From Bacillota bacterium (GTDB lineage Bacteria; Bacillota; UBA4882; UBA8346): a DNA stretch of 35,975 nt. The notes under the pieces were generated by a model. That model saw only the letters and a program-made list of their open reading frames with translations. It had not been told where the DNA came from and did not search any database. Positions within the stretch are counted from its first letter, which is position 1; each line of letters begins with the position of its first letter. Positions 9,588-19,051 of this stretch are shown one piece after another. Location: assembly GCA_023436305.1 (NCBI GenBank), contig JAEZJQ010000044.1:1-35975 (forward strand). Reading direction: 5' to 3'. Both the position numbers and the translations under genes were made by a program.

Positions 9588-12500
9588 TTAATTTTTGAAG
9601 AGCCGTTGTAAATCTTCGTGATCAATGGAACTGGTATATTTATCTTTAGTGATATTTTGGTTATTCCCCAGAAGATCCGTTCCCAGATTGATTTGTTTTA
9701 CGAACTTATTCATTTCCTCGATGGTGGGATATTGAAAAATGTCATTTAACTCCAATTGCAAACCATGCTCGTTCAGCCAACCCAATACCTGGATTGCTTT
9801 GATTGAATCTCCACCCAAGTTGAAAAAGTTATCATGGATTCCCACTTTATTCACTCCAAGTACTGCCAGCCACGCCTGAACTAATTTTTCTTCAACGCTG
9901 TTCCTTGGCGTAACATATTCCGTTCCCAGATGAATCGCGCCCTTGGGATGGGGAAGGGCTTTTCGATCGACCTTTCCATTGGCAGTCAAAGGGATTTTCT
10001 CGAGATGGATGAAATAGGAGGGTATCATATAGTCAGGGAGCTTTTTCTTTAAACACTCTCGCAGTTCAATAACTGTCAATTCATGTTCTGAAGTGTAATA
10101 GGCGCAAAGATATTTCTGATTATTTTCATCCGTTTGATCCAATACCAATGCTTCTTTGATCAGGATATGGGTGAGAAGCAGGAGTTCTATTTCCCCCAAT
10201 TCGATCCGATAACCTCTGATTTTAACTTGGTGATCCATTCTTCCCATGTATTCAATATTCCCATCCGGTAGCCAGCGGGCTATGTCCCCCGTTTTATACA
10301 TTTTTGCTCCGGGTATATAGGGATGGGTTACAAACCTTTCTATAGTTAAATCCGGTCTGTTTAAATAACCTCGTGCCAGTCCGATTCCAGTGATGTATAA
10401 TTCCCCCGGCGCCCCTATGGGTTGAATATTATCATTTTTATCCAAAATCAATAATTGAATATTGTCAATGGGCTTACCTATAGGCACATTATCTAGTTTC
10501 TTTTGGACATTTTCGAAGCAGTCAAAATATGATACCTCAATTGCCGCTTCCGTCGGGCCATATAAATTATGAAGGCTTGTATGGTTTGTTTGATATAATA
10601 GCCGGTCGAATTTCTGCATTTGGATTATATTCAGTGCTTCTCCGCTGGAAAACACCCGCCGTAAAGTGCTTAACCTTTTTATTTCATTGGTATTTGACTC
10701 AATATAATCTAAAAAGGCGTTTAACATGGACGGAACAAAATGCATTATTGAAACTTTATTCTTTTCCACAGTCTCAATAATTACCGCTGGATCCTTTTCT
10801 CCGCCCTGAGCCAGAAAACAGAGAATTGCGCCTTGCAATGACCACCATAACAATTCCCAGACTGATACATCAAAGGTATAAGGGGTTTTTTGAAGAATAA
10901 TGTCATTTTCATTAATCGGATATTTTCGTTGCGACCAGTTTAATCTGTTAACTACCGCGCAATGTTCTATCATCACGCCCTTGGACTTGCCAGTGGAACC
11001 GGATGTGTAAATGACATAGGCTAAATCAGAAGGCCGATAGATGATTTCAAGGTTGGAACTATCTCCCTGGTAAAGATGGTTATCACTTAAATCCAAGACC
11101 ATTCCTTGAAAACTAATTCCGTCCGCTAGGCTTCCCTGGGTCAATAAAACACCGGTAGTGCTATCTTCAAGTATCTCCCGAATGCGCTCCGGGGGAAACT
11201 CCGGCGAAACCGGTAAATAGGCTCCACCGGCTTTTAATACTGCCATGATCCCGATTATCATTTCAAAAGAACGGTTGATCAGCAGGCCTACAATTTGGTT
11301 TGAAGTTATACCTTTGTCCCGTAAAACCCGGGCGAGTTGGTTGGCTTTTTCATTGAGCTCCCGGTAGGATATTTTCTGTTGGCCGTATATTACGGCACAG
11401 GCATTAGGGGTGTGATCGACTTGTATTTCAAAAAACTGCTGGAGGCACTTTTCTTTTGGGAAATCCGCAGTAGTATCATTCCACTCATAAATAATCTGCC
11501 GGAACTCCTGAACGGTTAGAATGGGAAGTTCCGATAAACGGGATTGGTAATTCTGAACCGCGCCTCCAAGCAATACGCGATAATGCCCTAAAAGGCGGGA
11601 AATGCTGACATCATAAAAGATGTCCGTATTGTACTCAATGATGATTCGTAAACCCGCCGGGGTTTCAAATATTTGTACTGAAAGATCGAATTTTGCCGTA
11701 TCATTATAAAATATTTCCAAGTCAGCGGTGATATCACCCATTTGTACCGTTTCGGACGATATGTTTTGTAGTACAAATAAAACTTGAAAAATCGGATGAT
11801 AACTTAAGTTTCTTTGGATTTGAAGTTGTTCTAATACCATATCAAACGGAACATCCTGATTGTTTTGCACGGCAAGCGTTAGTTCCCTAACGTCCTTTAA
11901 TAGCCGCAAAAAGTCGGCATTAGACGGAATTATTAAGCGCAAGGCCACGGTATTGGCAAAAAACCCAATTAAATTTATTAACTCAGCCCGGTTCCGATTC
12001 GCAATCAAAGAACCGATGATCATTTCATCCTGGCCGGTATACCGGTAAAGTAGGGCGAAGAACCCGGAGAGCAAGGTCATATAAAGTGTATTTTCCGTTG
12101 CCCGGCTCATATTTTTTAATTTTTGGGTTAATTCAAAGCTCAGCATTATCTCCTGGATTTTCCCCTGATGGCTTTGAATCGGAGGGCGTGGCAAGTCCGT
12201 CGGAATATTTAAAGTCGGCAGTTCTCCGGAGAGTTGGTCTTTCCAGTATTTCAGCTGCTTTTGAAAACCTGCGTCTAAAAACCATTCCTGCTGCCACAAA
12301 GAAAAGTCGGCGTATTGGATCGGCAAATCTTCCATTTCCGGTGTTTCTCCTTGAATGTACGCGCCATAACTTTCGGCTAATTCCTTGAACAGCGGCCTCG
12401 CCGACCAGCCATCAAACACAATATGATGAATGGAGAAGATCAAAATGGATTGATGGTCGTTCAGGCGCAAAAGAGTGGTGCGAAATAACGGTCCGGTGAT

Positions 12501-15500
12501 CAAATTAAAAGGTTGCATGGATTCTTTTTGGATGAACTGGATGACTTGTTCTCGTTGCACCTCTTCTGGAAATTGTTTTATATCAATGACTACAATTTCT
12601 GGCTGAAAAGGTGGGTGAACAATCTGGGCAGGAGATTGAATTTGATTGAAAGTCGTACGAAGTGTTTCATGCCGGTTAATCATCCATTGCAAACTCTTTT
12701 GGAGAATACTGGTATCCACTTTGCCGCTGAGTCTGAATATAATAGTATTATTGTAATATGGGCTTTCAGGTTGAAGTTTATAAAGAAACCATTGCCTTTT
12801 TTGAGCGGATGACATGGCTACCACATTGCCTCGCGGATAACGGGAGATGGGTTTGACTGGGGTTGATCCCGGGGTTTTCGTTGCAAACTCAATATTCTTG
12901 GCAATCTTTTCAATGATTTGCTCTTTATATATTTCAGAAGGCTGGATGTCTAGTCCGAAAATTTCTTTGATCGCCGATATCAAAAGCATCATCTTAATTG
13001 AGTCGGCGCCCAGGCTGGAGATATTATCAAGCACACTGATTTTGGGAATTTCCAGAACCCGTTTGCAAATTTCAATCAATTGAGTTTCAACCGGGGACCG
13101 AGGCGCGACATATTTCGGGGAAGCAGCTTTATCATCATTCCAGCGCCGCAGGCTTTCCCGGTCAATTTTACCTGTTTCTGTAAGAGGTATTTCATTTAAC
13201 TGGAAAAATACTTTATCTAATGGAGAAACCACCGGGCCAGCATCCGCCAATTTCTCCATCGATAATTGCAATTGAGCCACCGGGAAATCTTTCACAGTAG
13301 AAGTAAAGAACACTTTGAGAACCAATTTTTGGGGGCCACCATCGCCGGTGAATTTCCGTAGTTCTTTTTTGGTCTCGTCCAACCCCAGGTATAACAATGG
13401 CCGATTACATTTCAAGCCCATCAAAAAATAATTAAATCCTTGTTTTTCGTATATGGAAGCATATCCCCGATCATTCAGTTGTTCCTTGATGACCAGCCCT
13501 TTGCCCATACCGATCTCATCCCAAAGACTCCAACTGAAACAATAACTTTTTACGTGCGCCACATGTCTTTGATACTGGGAAAACGTTTCTAAAAAGTTGT
13601 TCGCGGAACAATACGCGCCTACAGTCATCCCTCCGGCAAGAGTCCAGGCGGAAGAAGCGGATATAAACAAACAGTCGGTACGGTCTTTAATTAACTGATG
13701 CAAGACCCAGGTTCCATATACTTTCGATTTATACATTTCTTCCAGTTGGTCAATGGTTTGATCCGCCAGGAGACATTCCTGGATAATACCCGCGAAATGA
13801 ATAATACCATCTAAAGAAGCACCCCAAGTTGCCTCCATTTCTTCAACGATTTTGATGAGTCCGGCCAGGTCGGTGATATTCACGGCTTGATAATCAATCA
13901 TACCCCCAAACCGTTCCATATCCCTAAGTTCTCGAAATGTTTTCAACTTACCCACAACTGGACTCGCCTGTTGCTGATTGGTTTCTGCAAGGCGCGTTCG
14001 GCCGAAGATGAGGACTTTCGCCTGATAAAATTGAAGTAAATATTTCGCAACAATGCTGCCCACGCCCCCCAGACCGCCGGTAATGATATAGAAACCACCT
14101 GCACGGATGGGAATCGGATTGTTGCTTTGGGTGGCCAAGTCAACTTTTTTTAATTTCGAAATATACCGTTTTCCTTCCCGGTAGGCGCTACAAATTTCAC
14201 TATCAGAAATCCCCATTTCTTTAGCAATGAATTGGGCATTTTCCTCGGGTATACCGGGAACCAAATCAATATGTTTACATTGAATGGTTTTGAACTCATT
14301 GGAGATAGTTTTGATAATCCCTATCAATGGGGCTTTTTCATAATCAATTTCCGATTCATCGAATACTCTCTGAAGGTTTGAAGTAATCACTACGAGTTGC
14401 AGTAACGCATACTTTTGTTTTACCAACGCCTGCGCCAGGAAAACGAGGCTGAAACTTCCCAAATATTGTACGGATTTTAACTCCTTTAGGCCTGTAATCT
14501 TATCAAACCGATCATAGTTCCACATATGGAGAATTTGGTGGATTGGCAGGTCTTCCATACTTTGCAATAACTGAACATAATCCGTTTGCCGGTGAGGATT
14601 GATCAAATAATGGCAGTTATCAATTTTCGTAAAGCAATCCCCCGGTCGCACTAGAATTGAATCCCCGGCACCGGACTGTTTTACAAAAGCCTCCGCCAAC
14701 CCGGAACGATCCGCGAAAATTAACCGGTTACCAATCTCGTTTTGAGGTACGGCATCCACCTTGGACTCAATCCATTCATTTTGGTAAACCATATCCGGAA
14801 GAGTATTTTCATTTTCCAAAGCGATATCCAATTGTTTAGAAATGGAATTGAATTGCCCGTTCTCAAAGGCTTTTTTTAACTGAACCCGCTGGATTTTCCC
14901 ATTAGCTGTCTTGAAAAAAGATTCTTTATTCAAAGGGAGGATAATCTTCGGCGTGATCCTGACCTTCTCGATCACTCTGCGCCGGATCTCCTGTACCAAA
15001 TGAATCTTCGTAACCATCGTAGGATCCGTCGGCACAAAAAAGATGGCCAACTGGTCAACCCCATCATTGTCATTTACTGCGCAGGCTGCAGCAAAATTCG
15101 TCTCCACCCCCAGGATTTCCTCAACAACGGCTTCGATTTCATAGTTATAATAGTTGACTCCGTTGATGATGATAATGTCCTTCTCCCGGCCGGTGATAAT
15201 TAGCCGTCCTTGGTGAAGAAACCCCAAATCCCCGGTATTAAACCAGCCATCTCCGACAAAAGCCTCCTGATTCGCTTCAGGATTATTATAATATCCGGCC
15301 ATTATGGTGGGCCCGGTCACTTGAACCCGGCCGATTTGGTCCTCGGATGTGATCTTGTTTTTATCATCAACCACCCGAATATAAATCCCCGGTAGAGGTG
15401 CGCCGACTTCGGTAAATACGACACTTCCCAGGGAACCCAATTCTACAGGTTGTAAAATTCCATTTAACGACCCTTTGTCGATAATTTGAATACCGCTGGT

Positions 15501-16805
15501 TTCATCATCTCTGGTAAATAATCTGGACTCCACAACTCCGGATGATATCTCCGACATTCCGTATGACGGTACCATTGATGTTGATGGCAAGCCATAAGGC
15601 TCAAGGAGTTTTAAGAAGTCATGGGCCACTTTAGCCACAACGGCTTCACCGCCATTTAATATATAGCGCAAGGAAGATAAATCCCAATGACCCGACCTTA
15701 TTTTCTCCGAGTTATTTATTAGTCTAGTAAAGGCAAAATTGGGTGCCCATGTTATTGTGGCTTTGTATTGATCAACCCAATCCAGCCATCGAATTGGGTT
15801 AGCGATAAAACTTTCGATTTTGGCTATGATTTGGCGACAACCCACATATACATCACGAATGTGAAACATCACCAGCCCCCCGACATGGTCAAGCGGCATC
15901 CAGTTCAGCGAAACATCTTCTTTGGTAAAGCTATTGGCTTGAGAATTTGCGATACTACGCGCCAGAATGGTTTGGTGAGGGTGTTGCACGCACTTGGGAA
16001 TACCGGTACTGCCGGAAGTTAACAAATTGAGAGCCAGATCATTGGGACGGCAAGGATACCATTCCGTATCGGGAAGGTGATTTAAAAGGGTTTTGACACT
16101 CTGAATCCGCAATTCACCGGTTTTCCATAATTCTCTCAAACCTTTGAGTGGTTGTTCTAAATCATCATCTGTAAGGATGACTGGTTGATTTAACAAGTTC
16201 CAAACATTATAAAGCTTACTCACCACCGCGTTCATTTCCGTATAAACTTCCCCAACACCGATAGGCGCGGGTAAAAAGCCACCCAGTATACAAGCCCAGA
16301 ATGCGTTGATAAAGTTTTGGTTATCCTTACACTGAAAAAGCACATGGTCCTTTGGCTTCAGACCCAAACTGCGGAGTCCTGTCAGGATTCTTTGTGCCGC
16401 ATCCAATAATTCCGCATAACTTTCAAAGCATTCAGACCCATCCGCTTTGATATAAATGATTCCGTTATTTTTTGAGATATGTAGGGCCCTTTGTAGAACT
16501 TCTTGGAGTGTCTGAGGTTCATCCGGTTTCACTTTCAGTGGGCCACCATAACTGAACGCCGAACGGACAGGATCATCTGTTAAATTAGATTGACTAGGCG
16601 GCAGAAGATTTATTATTTCGTTTTTAGGATACACGTCCGAATGCTCATTGCTATGAGATATTTCCGGCAATAAATCGTCGACATGGAAAGGTGGGGCTTT
16701 GGGTATCAACTCTTCCAAGACAACGGCCACTTGATGTATTTCGGGAATTGTTTGTAATTTTTTTTCGATTTTCGTAATGATCGAAATGTCAAACAAATAA
16801 CTCAT
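9588..16805 (-). CDS. NRPS 1: acyl ligase-KR-pseudoAsub-T loading module, then C-A(Ser)-T
   Basis: 2405 residues. Residues 1-65 are an extension of unknown role. The acyl-ligase-type adenylation domain spans about 66-645: TSGSTGIPK 263-271, DHVGG 306-310 as in trans-AT loading ligases, catalytic Lys637. It is followed by a ketoreductase: structural half about 670-895, TGGLGGVG 909-916, catalytic Ser near 1049-1051, Tyr1065, Lys1026/1028. A second A10-like motif (IPLTETGKIDR, Lys1213) follows, resembling the pseudo-Asub of keto-acid depsipeptide synthetases. T1: LGADS, Ser1269. C: HHIVFDG 1460-1466. A: D1979 V1980 W1983 H2022 F2052 S2054 L2081 I2089 E2090 K2278, close to EntF-type Ser codes. 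T2: GGDS, Ser2334. The likely starter is an alpha-keto acid reduced to a hydroxy acid (inference). GGGAGG touches the ATG; the TTG at 16796-16794, nine bases on, is an alternative start. Confidence 0.95.
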   Translation of the reverse strand: MSYLFDISIITKIEKKLQTIPEIHQVAVVLEELIPKAPPFHVDDLLPEISHSNEHSDVYPKNEIINLLPPSQSNLTDDPVRSAFSYGGPLKVKPDEPQTLQEVLQRALHISKNNGIIYIKADGSECFESYAELLDAAQRILTGLRSLGLKPKDHVLFQCKDNQNFINAFWACILGGFLPAPIGVGEVYTEMNAVVSKLYNVWNLLNQPVILTDDDLEQPLKGLRELWKTGELRIQSVKTLLNHLPDTEWYPCRPNDLALNLLTSGSTGIPKCVQHPHQTILARSIANSQANSFTKEDVSLNWMPLDHVGGLVMFHIRDVYVGCRQIIAKIESFIANPIRWLDWVDQYKATITWAPNFAFTRLINNSEKIRSGHWDLSSLRYILNGGEAVVAKVAHDFLKLLEPYGLPSTSMVPSYGMSEISSGVVESRLFTRDDETSGIQIIDKGSLNGILQPVELGSLGSVVFTEVGAPLPGIYIRVVDDKNKITSEDQIGRVQVTGPTIMAGYYNNPEANQEAFVGDGWFNTGDLGFLHQGRLIITGREKDIIIINGVNYYNYEIEAVVEEILGVETNFAAACAVNDNDGVDQLAIFFVPTDPTMVTKIHLVQEIRRRVIEKVRITPKIILPLNKESFFKTANGKIQRVQLKKAFENGQFNSISKQLDIALENENTLPDMVYQNEWIESKVDAVPQNEIGNRLIFADRSGLAEAFVKQSGAGDSILVRPGDCFTKIDNCHYLINPHRQTDYVQLLQSMEDLPIHQILHMWNYDRFDKITGLKELKSVQYLGSFSLVFLAQALVKQKYALLQLVVITSNLQRVFDESEIDYEKAPLIGIIKTISNEFKTIQCKHIDLVPGIPEENAQFIAKEMGISDSEICSAYREGKRYISKLKKVDLATQSNNPIPIRAGGFYIITGGLGGVGSIVAKYLLQFYQAKVLIFGRTRLAETNQQQASPVVGKLKTFRELRDMERFGGMIDYQAVNITDLAGLIKIVEEMEATWGASLDGIIHFAGIIQECLLADQTIDQLEEMYKSKVYGTWVLHQLIKDRTDCLFISASSAWTLAGGMTVGAYCSANNFLETFSQYQRHVAHVKSYCFSWSLWDEIGMGKGLVIKEQLNDRGYASIYEKQGFNYFLMGLKCNRPLLYLGLDETKKELRKFTGDGGPQKLVLKVFFTSTVKDFPVAQLQLSMEKLADAGPVVSPLDKVFFQLNEIPLTETGKIDRESLRRWNDDKAASPKYVAPRSPVETQLIEICKRVLEIPKISVLDNISSLGADSIKMMLLISAIKEIFGLDIQPSEIYKEQIIEKIAKNIEFATKTPGSTPVKPISRYPRGNVVAMSSAQKRQWFLYKLQPESPYYNNTIIFRLSGKVDTSILQKSLQWMINRHETLRTTFNQIQSPAQIVHPPFQPEIVVIDIKQFPEEVQREQVIQFIQKESMQPFNLITGPLFRTTLLRLNDHQSILIFSIHHIVFDGWSARPLFKELAESYGAYIQGETPEMEDLPIQYADFSLWQQEWFLDAGFQKQLKYWKDQLSGELPTLNIPTDLPRPPIQSHQGKIQEIMLSFELTQKLKNMSRATENTLYMTLLSGFFALLYRYTGQDEMIIGSLIANRNRAELINLIGFFANTVALRLIIPSNADFLRLLKDVRELTLAVQNNQDVPFDMVLEQLQIQRNLSYHPIFQVLFVLQNISSETVQMGDITADLEIFYNDTAKFDLSVQIFETPAGLRIIIEYNTDIFYDVSISRLLGHYRVLLGGAVQNYQSRLSELPILTVQEFRQIIYEWNDTTADFPKEKCLQQFFEIQVDHTPNACAVIYGQQKISYRELNEKANQLARVLRDKGITSNQIVGLLINRSFEMIIGIMAVLKAGGAYLPVSPEFPPERIREILEDSTTGVLLTQGSLADGISFQGMVLDLSDNHLYQGDSSNLEIIYRPSDLAYVIYTSGSTGKSKGVMIEHCAVVNRLNWSQRKYPINENDIILQKTPYTFDVSVWELLWWSLQGAILCFLAQGGEKDPAVIIETVEKNKVSIMHFVPSMLNAFLDYIESNTNEIKRLSTLRRVFSSGEALNIIQMQKFDRLLYQTNHTSLHNLYGPTEAAIEVSYFDCFENVQKKLDNVPIGKPIDNIQLLILDKNDNIQPIGAPGELYITGIGLARGYLNRPDLTIERFVTHPYIPGAKMYKTGDIARWLPDGNIEYMGRMDHQVKIRGYRIELGEIELLLLTHILIKEALVLDQTDENNQKYLCAYYTSEHELTVIELRECLKKKLPDYMIPSYFIHLEKIPLTANGKVDRKALPHPKGAIHLGTEYVTPRNSVEEKLVQAWLAVLGVNKVGIHDNFFNLGGDSIKAIQVLGWLNEHGLQLELNDIFQYPTIEEMNKFVKQINLGTDLLGNNQNITKDKYTSSIDHEDLQRLFKN

Positions 16806-16823
16806 CCTCCCATGTGCTTTTCA

Positions 16824-18740
16824 TCATTTCTCAACCAATAAGCAGTTTAGATCCGTCAGATTTGATATTTTATAATTACTTAAAACCTTTTCCAAAATCG
16901 CGGGAGCATTTTTAGTGCCGCATATATTAAATATTTTACATTCTTTGCAATTTGGACAGACCGGAAAGATATTAATTTGTTCTAATAGTTGGTTTTTATT
17001 AGTAAACATAGATTTTGCTTTGTCAATTAGTTCCCTATCTGCAGACTTTTCCATTAAAATTGAATTAAGATCAACGTTTTTATCATTTAACAGACCTTTC
17101 ACATAAGCTATGATTATCTCGAAAAACGATTCCGTTTTTTTTGGTGATAACTTATCAAAACATATTTCGGATTTCCTTAAATTCGAACCAAAAAAGTATA
17201 TTTCACTATTCAAATATTTTTGATATAAATCCTTTATAAGTTTGAGACATTTTTCGAAACTTTCAAAATAAAAGTAAAGCATTGCCTGGAGAAAACCGGA
17301 GTTATCTTCTATCTGATGGGGAGTTTGGGTCGTTTTTATTTGCCCATAATAATAATGAAATATTATACTTTGATCGGAAGGTTGTAATTCTAATTCATGT
17401 AAAAGTTTTTTTAATTCTTCAGACTTTTGATTTAATAATATTAAGGCGATATTTAATATTTTTTGTCTTGAGTAATAAGTAATCGCCCCGTAATAATCCT
17501 CGGAATCGTGAGATATATATGGTATATAAATCATGTAACTTGGAAAACCCAAAAAAGAATTGTCACGAATGTAGACATTATAACCAAGTTTCCAGAAAAT
17601 CTGAATTAAATTTCTTAGTTCCGACTTGTAATTGTTTTTCGTAATAAAAGTCTCTTTATTGAAAGAGTAGCTCGCTGTGGAATCTAAAACACTTTTCGGA
17701 AAGGCGCCACCTCCAAATTTAACCCAATCAATCCAATTTTTATACTTTAAAAATACCGAATCATAATCATCTTTTTCCATATATTCATATTCTTTTTCCG
17801 GAACTTGATGTTTTAACCGTATCTTTGCGCTTGATTGATTTTGATATGTTTCTGTAAGGCATCGATGGAGTCCGACAGTAAACGAAGTTTCACCAGCACA
17901 ATGAACATGATAGGTGTTTTGGGATTTACTTTTTAATATAATACCTACGGCCGGAAGACCGATACCCCCTGAAAAATCCTTAACGGTAATTTCAATCCCT
18001 TCTTTTTCTTGAATGTCTTTGATAATGCTCATTTGTGCATCAAAATTACTTAAAAAATCACTTGGAACATCCGGTGGCGTAAGCCTTTCAAAAAATATCC
18101 TTCTAGACGCATACCGTTCAATAATTTCAAATAATCCCTGACATAATGCTTCTTCAGGATTATTACCAGCGCACATTCCATTAGAGCCCGCGACATTATA
18201 TATAAACTGAAGCGGAAGGAAAATTTTTTTTAAATTTTTCGTATCGATAAAAGGGATTGCCCTTGCTTCATAACTACCTTCAAAAATTCGATTTTTATAT
18301 AACATTGCAGCGGTTTCAAAATTGGATTTTTTCTCCTTTTCATAGAAAAAGTTGGTCCCGAGAATTTCATTTATGGTGTCTTCAAATTCTATTTTTGTAA
18401 TTTCCTTTTCATCCGGATAAAATATCCATCCAAATTTCTCAAACAATTTCTTATATGGATTCAACCGGTCTGCCCCCAGGAATCTTGATGCATCATTTTG
18501 AATTCTTTCCATAAACTCTGCATACCCGCTTGCTAAAGCGTAATCCTCATTCATTCCTTTGCCACGAGAGGTGAGTCCAATGTTTTCTAGATAAATACTT
18601 AGAGAGCTTATTCCATTATATGGATTTAATTGATCGATAGGTTGGGTATTTATTTCAATTCTTTTTAATATTCCTTTTATTCTTGAAACCGTTTTTTGAG
18701 GTTCATTCGATTTATAATGTCTTTTCAAATCAATGTACAT
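16824..18740 (-). CDS. YcaO-domain protein, first gene of the NRPS operon
   Basis: 638 residues. YcaO enzymes use ATP to activate backbone amides, giving azolines, thioamides or amidines depending on the nucleophile. All three ATP/Mg-binding stretches are present: AEFMER (74-79), QGLFEIIER (201-209) and CLTETYQ (294-300), so the enzyme looks active. The catalytic region spans about residues 40-420. A C-terminal extension of about 200 residues is mostly helical in character and ends in Cys595-x2-Cys598-x2-Cys601-x5-Cys607, a possible zinc or iron-sulfur site. AAGGGAG lies nine bases before the ATG. The stop is 18 bp from NRPS 1, so they are probably co-transcribed. No partner (E1-like, TfuA) or precursor-peptide gene is seen. 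The gene looks more A+T-rich than the NRPS genes by eye. The substrate is unknown: the NRPS product, an unlinked peptide, or a cellular protein. Confidence 0.9.
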   Translation of the reverse strand: MYIDLKRHYKSNEPQKTVSRIKGILKRIEINTQPIDQLNPYNGISSLSIYLENIGLTSRGKGMNEDYALASGYAEFMERIQNDASRFLGADRLNPYKKLFEKFGWIFYPDEKEITKIEFEDTINEILGTNFFYEKEKKSNFETAAMLYKNRIFEGSYEARAIPFIDTKNLKKIFLPLQFIYNVAGSNGMCAGNNPEEALCQGLFEIIERYASRRIFFERLTPPDVPSDFLSNFDAQMSIIKDIQEKEGIEITVKDFSGGIGLPAVGIILKSKSQNTYHVHCAGETSFTVGLHRCLTETYQNQSSAKIRLKHQVPEKEYEYMEKDDYDSVFLKYKNWIDWVKFGGGAFPKSVLDSTASYSFNKETFITKNNYKSELRNLIQIFWKLGYNVYIRDNSFLGFPSYMIYIPYISHDSEDYYGAITYYSRQKILNIALILLNQKSEELKKLLHELELQPSDQSIIFHYYYGQIKTTQTPHQIEDNSGFLQAMLYFYFESFEKCLKLIKDLYQKYLNSEIYFFGSNLRKSEICFDKLSPKKTESFFEIIIAYVKGLLNDKNVDLNSILMEKSADRELIDKAKSMFTNKNQLLEQINIFPVCPNCKECKIFNICGTKNAPAILEKVLSNYKISNLTDLNCLLVEK

Positions 18741-18777
18741 TTTATATCTCTCCCTTTGAAAAGTGTTCGAATTAATA

Positions 18778-18807
18778 GTAATATATTTTGTATATAACTC
18801 ATGTCGA
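18778..18807 (-). promoter_or_regulatory. Possible promoter of the YcaO-NRPS operon
   Basis: Read on the minus strand, TCGACA (-35, 18807-18802) and TATTAC (-10, 18783-18778) are 18 bases apart and lie just upstream of the YcaO ribosome site. Both match the sigma-A consensus only in part, in very A+T-rich DNA where such matches are common. It is the only reasonable candidate I found close to the first gene. Confidence 0.25.
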
Positions 18808-19028
18808 ATTTTATAGGTTTATTGATTGATTTAACTGAAAACTTTAGAATATTGATAATTGGCCATTAATAAGATAATAGGATTTCAGAATTTTACTTAA
18901 ATAAAACATAAAACAATAAAATACACCCGAAAAATAACAGAAATAAACGAAAATCCGGGGATTTTAGCTGAGTGACATCTAATATTAGATTATTTATAGA
19001 ACGTGATAATTAATAATATTTCGGGGTA
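18808..19028. other. A+T-rich intergenic DNA with two palindromes
   Basis: No gene is seen on either strand. It separates the YcaO gene from the IS1634-like remnant. It holds a perfect 14-bp palindrome ATCTAATATTAGAT (18977-18990) and an inverted repeat AAAATCC/GGATTTT with a 2-bp centre (18950-18965). Both could be operator sites for a regulator of the operon, but no regulator gene is present in the window and chance palindromes are frequent in A+T-rich DNA. Confidence 0.3.
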
Positions 19029-19051
19029 CTAGCGGTAGTTTACGAATTACA
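19029..19051 (+). repeat. Left terminal inverted repeat of the IS1634-like element
   Basis: Matches the reverse complement of 20623-20645 at 21 of 23 positions by eye, with the uninterrupted 17-base core CGGTAGTTTACGAATTA at 19033-19049. Confidence 0.75.

Noticed and set aside
2092..16805. Many plus-strand reading frames of 60-105 codons opposite the synthetase genes
   Set aside because: They lie fully inside two continuous, domain-rich genes on the other strand and show no family motifs or ribosome sites.
18725..18802. 25-codon minus-strand reading frame overlapping the YcaO start, considered as a RiPP precursor
   Set aside because: No ribosome site, only one Cys and one or two Thr, no leader-core layout, and it overlaps both the YcaO start codon and the possible promoter.
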